Assembly (NCBI GenBank): GCA_021780285.1
Contig: JAJXZA010000131.1
Coordinates: forward strand, 1-8,068
DNA from: Planctomycetota bacterium
GTDB taxonomy: Bacteria > Planctomycetota > Phycisphaerae > WQYP01
Length of the DNA: 8,068 bases
Reading direction: 5' to 3'
The notes below the pieces were generated by a model that saw only the letters and a list, made by a program, of their open reading frames with translations, was not told the DNA's origin and did no database searches. Of the stretch, positions 5,393 to 8,068 are shown piece after piece (positions within the stretch are counted from its first letter, which is position 1; every line of letters starts with the position of its first letter). A program made the translations under genes and the position numbers.

Positions 5393-7750
5393 ATGAAACG
5401 ACGGCGTAGTTGGATTTTGATGGGTTTGGCAGTGGCGCTGACCACAACCTTGCGCGGACCTATGACGCAAGCCGCAACAGATGACTGGCAGGTTCCGCCT
5501 CCGACGGGGGCACAGGTTGTTGCCGCCATCAAGCACGGCGCTGACTTCCTGCAGCAACAGCAAAAACCTGAAATCTGTTGGGAACCGGGGCGTCATAGCA
5601 TTACGGCTTCGGGTTATCAGGAGCGCGGCGGCGAAAGCGCCCTGGTGCTGGAAGCTCTTTTGTACGCCGGCCAAAGCCTGCATCTGCCGGAACTGAACAT
5701 CTTTTCGCCTCAGATGCAGGCGGCCATCAAGTATGTCGCATCCATTAAAACACACGACACTTATGTTGCGTCCTTTCAGGCCAATGCAATGGCGCTACTG
5801 CCGCCCAAGCGCGAGTACATGCAGGTATTGCATCGCGATCGTAAGTTTCTTGCGGCTTCGATAAGTCGCGGCGGGGGCTATAGTTATCGCTGGCCTGGGG
5901 CAGACGGGCAAACCGTTCGGCAGCGCGGCGATTGGGACAATTCCAATACCCAGTACGGTGTGCTGGGTATGTGGGCCTGCGGCTATGCGGGCCTGCATAT
6001 ACCGCTATCCTACTGGCAGCGGGTCGGTGAACACTGGCGGCGCTATCAATACCCGGATGGCACATGGGGATATAATGGCCACCTCCACCGGCCAGCGGCA
6101 GGGTCCGAATCCAGCCGGCCGGATTCCATGACACCCGCCGGCCTGGCCAGTTTGTTCATAGCCGATGAGTTTACGCACACCGCGGCGCCCATCGAACCCG
6201 TGCCTGATCAAAACATTCGGCGCGGTCTCAACTGGCTTATGAAAAATTTTCACCCGGATAATACTGATATATATGTGCTCTATGGCTATGCCCGCGTAGG
6301 CCTGGCCTGCGGCCTGCAGAACTTTGGCGACCGCAACTGGTACAATGTGCTGGCATCGGAGCTGCTTACACTTCAGGGCCATCGCGGCGACTGGCATGCC
6401 GGCATCGTCGGCCCGCCGCAGGTAGACAGCGACATCATCGGCACCGCCTATGCCATGCTCGTATTAGACCGCGGCCTTAATCCGATTGTGTTTAACAAAC
6501 TGCAATACGGCACTCATTACTATGGCCAATGGAACGCTCGCCCGCGCGACGACGCCAATTTAACCAGTTGGATGAGCCGCACCTTTGAAACACCGCTGAA
6601 CTGGCAGGTGGTGAATATCGCCAGTCCGGTAAGCGACTGGCTGGATTCGCCGATTTTGTACATTGCCGGCCATCAGGACCCTCATTTCTCATCCAGTCAA
6701 CTGGCCAAACTCAAGGCTTATGTTGGTGCGGGCGGCATTATATTTTCCAACAGCGATGGCGGCTCAAAGGTGTTTACCAAGGCGATGGCCGGCTACGCGC
6801 AAGCTGTCGCGGGGCCGCAATACCGGGTGGTCAAATTGCCGCCCACAAGCCCGCTTTATACGCTCCAACCATGGTTTCATTCACAGCGTCCCCCCTGGCT
6901 GCTGGCAGTTTCAAATGGGGCTCGTTACCTCTGGATCATCAGCCCGCGCGACATGGCGGCAACCTGGCAGCGGCGGTTGTTTGGCATAAAGGAAGATTGG
7001 GAAATTGCCGCCAATTTGTACTTCTACGCCACGGGCAAGGCTCCACTGGCCAACAGGCTCCAGTCGCTTGTTGTTGCGCCGCCCGCGGCACAGCCAAAGC
7101 TTGCCATTCATGTCGCGCACCTCAAGTTCAAAGGCAACTGGAACCCCGAACCCGGCGCCTGGCCGCGCATGGCGCAACTTGCAGCCGCCGACTTTGGTAC
7201 GGCCATGACGGTGCGTAATCAATCTATTCTTACACTCAATGCGCATACCACGCCGCTGGCCGTGCTGGGCGGCGTAGGAACGTTTCGCCTGACGCCGGAG
7301 CAAATTGCCCATCTACGGGCCTATTTGAACAAGGGCGGTACGCTTTTGGTGGATTCCATCGGCGGCGGGCCCGCATTCACCGCGGCTTTTCAGGCGGTGC
7401 AAACCGAGCTTTACCCCGGCACGCTCATGCGTCAATTACCCGACCACAGCCGCATTTATACGGGCCGGGTTCCGAATGGCGTGGATGCGTCTGTGGTGCA
7501 TTACCGCAAGTACTATGTAGAAAAAAACGGGGTGAAAAGCGACCCCGATTTAATGGGTATTAAGCGCCATGGCCGATGGGTGTTGCTGTTTTCCAGCGAA
7601 GATATAACCAGCGGCCTGCTGGGCACCAACACCTGGGGCATCGCCGGCTATATGCCGACATCAGCTCAAAAGCTGGTGCGCAATATGCTTGGCTATGTTA
7701 TGGCTGAGCATGCGCCGGCCCTCCAAGTTAAAGGCAAGGCCGCCAAGTAG
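5393..7750 (+). CDS. Exported toroid protein with two DUF4159-like modules
   Basis: The 785-residue product starts with a basic signal peptide (KRRR, then a hydrophobic stretch at 7-20, likely cleavage near Ala27), so it is probably exported. Residues about 35-375 resemble a squalene cyclase/prenyltransferase-type alpha/alpha toroid, with GDWDNSNTQYG (179-189), a QW-like QYPDGTWGY (219-227) and DSDIIGTAYAMLVLD (345-359). The DxDD motif needed for triterpene cyclisation is absent, so cyclase activity is unlikely. Two DUF4159-like modules follow. The first (about 403-549) has LYIAGHQDPHFSSSQLAKL, the glycine turn GAGGIIFSNSDGG (445-457), ISPRDM (516-521) and NLYFYATGK (541-549). The second (about 575-775) repeats the layout: LTPEQIAHLRAYLNKGGTLLVDS (633-655), then FSSEDI, then a terminal helix. 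The toroid-plus-DUF4159 combination is characteristic of Planctomycetes; its function is not known to me, and an envelope or ligand-binding role is a guess. The start is supported by GGAG eight bases upstream. The gene appears monocistronic. Confidence 0.85.
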   Translation: MKRRRSWILMGLAVALTTTLRGPMTQAATDDWQVPPPTGAQVVAAIKHGADFLQQQQKPEICWEPGRHSITASGYQERGGESALVLEALLYAGQSLHLPELNIFSPQMQAAIKYVASIKTHDTYVASFQANAMALLPPKREYMQVLHRDRKFLAASISRGGGYSYRWPGADGQTVRQRGDWDNSNTQYGVLGMWACGYAGLHIPLSYWQRVGEHWRRYQYPDGTWGYNGHLHRPAAGSESSRPDSMTPAGLASLFIADEFTHTAAPIEPVPDQNIRRGLNWLMKNFHPDNTDIYVLYGYARVGLACGLQNFGDRNWYNVLASELLTLQGHRGDWHAGIVGPPQVDSDIIGTAYAMLVLDRGLNPIVFNKLQYGTHYYGQWNARPRDDANLTSWMSRTFETPLNWQVVNIASPVSDWLDSPILYIAGHQDPHFSSSQLAKLKAYVGAGGIIFSNSDGGSKVFTKAMAGYAQAVAGPQYRVVKLPPTSPLYTLQPWFHSQRPPWLLAVSNGARYLWIISPRDMAATWQRRLFGIKEDWEIAANLYFYATGKAPLANRLQSLVVAPPAAQPKLAIHVAHLKFKGNWNPEPGAWPRMAQLAAADFGTAMTVRNQSILTLNAHTTPLAVLGGVGTFRLTPEQIAHLRAYLNKGGTLLVDSIGGGPAFTAAFQAVQTELYPGTLMRQLPDHSRIYTGRVPNGVDASVVHYRKYYVEKNGVKSDPDLMGIKRHGRWVLLFSSEDITSGLLGTNTWGIAGYMPTSAQKLVRNMLGYVMAEHAPALQVKGKAAK

Positions 7751-7787
7751 TTGCGTGCAGCAATGTGTGCAGAACATGATTAAATGC

Positions 7788-7828
7788 TGACAGGTTGGCC
7801 GACCGCCGAACTGTCATAACATCGGCGG
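7788..7828 (+). terminator. Two mutually exclusive hairpins after the DUF4159 gene
   Basis: CCGCCGA (7803-7809) pairs perfectly with TCGGCGG (7822-7828) across 12 bases. TGACAG (7788-7793) pairs perfectly with CTGTCA (7811-7816) across 17 bases. The second pairing interleaves with the first, so only one can form as simple secondary structure. The GC-rich stem could end transcription from the upstream gene, about 50 bases after its stop, but there is no U tract. Confidence 0.35.
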
Positions 7829-7858
7829 CTGCGATAAACTGATTATCATTTGGGAGAC

Positions 7859-7879
7859 TGCCCGTGTAATGGCCGGGCA
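7859..7879 (+). terminator. Small GC-rich hairpin, possible terminator
   Basis: TGCCCG (7859-7864) pairs with CGGGCA (7874-7879) around a nine-base loop. No T run follows on the plus strand. It may back up the hairpins at 7788-7828, or it may be chance in GC-rich DNA. Confidence 0.25.
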
Positions 7880-8068
7880 TGACAAACAACTGGATCGCAC
7901 CCGTACATGGGGTTTTTATGGCGGTCATGCACGACGAATTACTTAAACCAAAGTTCCTTATATAGAAAACGCATTTCACCCGCATAGGCATTGCGAATTG
8001 TTCAAAAATCAGCTTCCCCGTACTGGGCACACCTCCAGAAGGTCCAACGCCCGCCGCTGCAATGCGGT

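Larger units (their letters stand above)
7751..8068 (+). other. Downstream gap with no convincing gene
   Basis: These 318 bases hold the hairpins listed separately and an AT-rich patch (7938-7970, including TATATA at 7959-7964). At the right edge all three minus-strand frames are open for a short way; one ends at a TGA at 8009-8011 and would be the last 19 residues of a gene outside the window, but that is too short to judge. Confidence 0.4.

Noticed and set aside
5103..5396. 97-codon plus-strand frame overlapping the DUF4159 gene start as ATGA
   Set aside because: It has no ribosome site, resembles no known family, and spans the promoter and inverted repeat of the next gene. The ATGA overlap is probably chance.
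5393..6530. Squalene-hopene cyclase or another active terpene cyclase
   Set aside because: The toroid has QW-like repeats but no DxDD motif, and the protein has a signal peptide and DUF4159-like modules instead of the cyclase second domain.
7918..7965. 15-residue plus-strand frame MAVMHDELLKPKFLI
   Set aside because: Too short, only a poor G-rich ribosome site, and nothing downstream in the window for it to control.
7728..8030. 100-codon minus-strand frame after the DUF4159 gene
   Set aside because: It overlaps the end of the real gene, has no family likeness and runs through the hairpin region.
8009..8068. Possible 19-residue C-terminal tail of a minus-strand gene entering from the right (ending VCPVRGS)
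   Set aside because: All minus-strand frames are open here for a short stretch, so the 19 residues cannot be told from chance without the neighbouring sequence.

Overview
The window looks like a piece of a moderately GC-rich Gram-negative-type bacterial chromosome, most likely from the Planctomycetota (perhaps a Phycisphaerae-like lineage). The pointers are a large exported protein joining a squalene-cyclase-like alpha/alpha toroid to DUF4159-type modules, a Tat-exported DUF5703/GH95-like protein, long single-gene units and long untranslated gaps. This placement is inference from protein families; there is no rRNA or tRNA in the window to confirm it. I see no CRISPR array, tRNA, rRNA, insertion sequence or phage gene.

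Layout. At the left edge (about 7-433, minus strand) lies the N-terminal third of a major facilitator superfamily transporter, broken by a stop and an apparent frameshift. Three large plus-strand genes follow: (1) 707-3043, a Tat-exported six-hairpin glycosidase-like protein of the DUF5703 type, closed by a hairpin at 3046-3066; (2) 3410-5035, peptide chain release factor 3 (prfC), a GTPase that recycles RF1/RF2 after termination; (3) 5393-7750, an exported toroid protein with two tandem DUF4159-like modules. The last 318 bases hold no convincing gene but contain two hairpins that exclude each other and one further hairpin.

The three genes are separated by gaps of about 360 bases and each seems to be its own transcription unit, so this is not an operon or an obvious multi-gene system. 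Genes 1 and 3 act outside the cytoplasm, on glycans and in an unknown envelope role respectively; prfC is a translation housekeeping gene. The most interesting non-coding material is in front of prfC. A good sigma70-type promoter (3151-3179) is followed at once by a 21-bp near-perfect dyad (3193-3213), and then by a possible 16-residue leader peptide ending Pro-Pro-UGA. A +1 shift at that stop would enter the open prfC frame. That is an appealing but unproven idea for autoregulation of a release factor gene.

About 78 percent of the window is covered by the three intact genes. No clear undescribed multi-gene system is visible. The least understood parts are the DUF4159 duplication, the DUF5703 enzyme and the leader regions.
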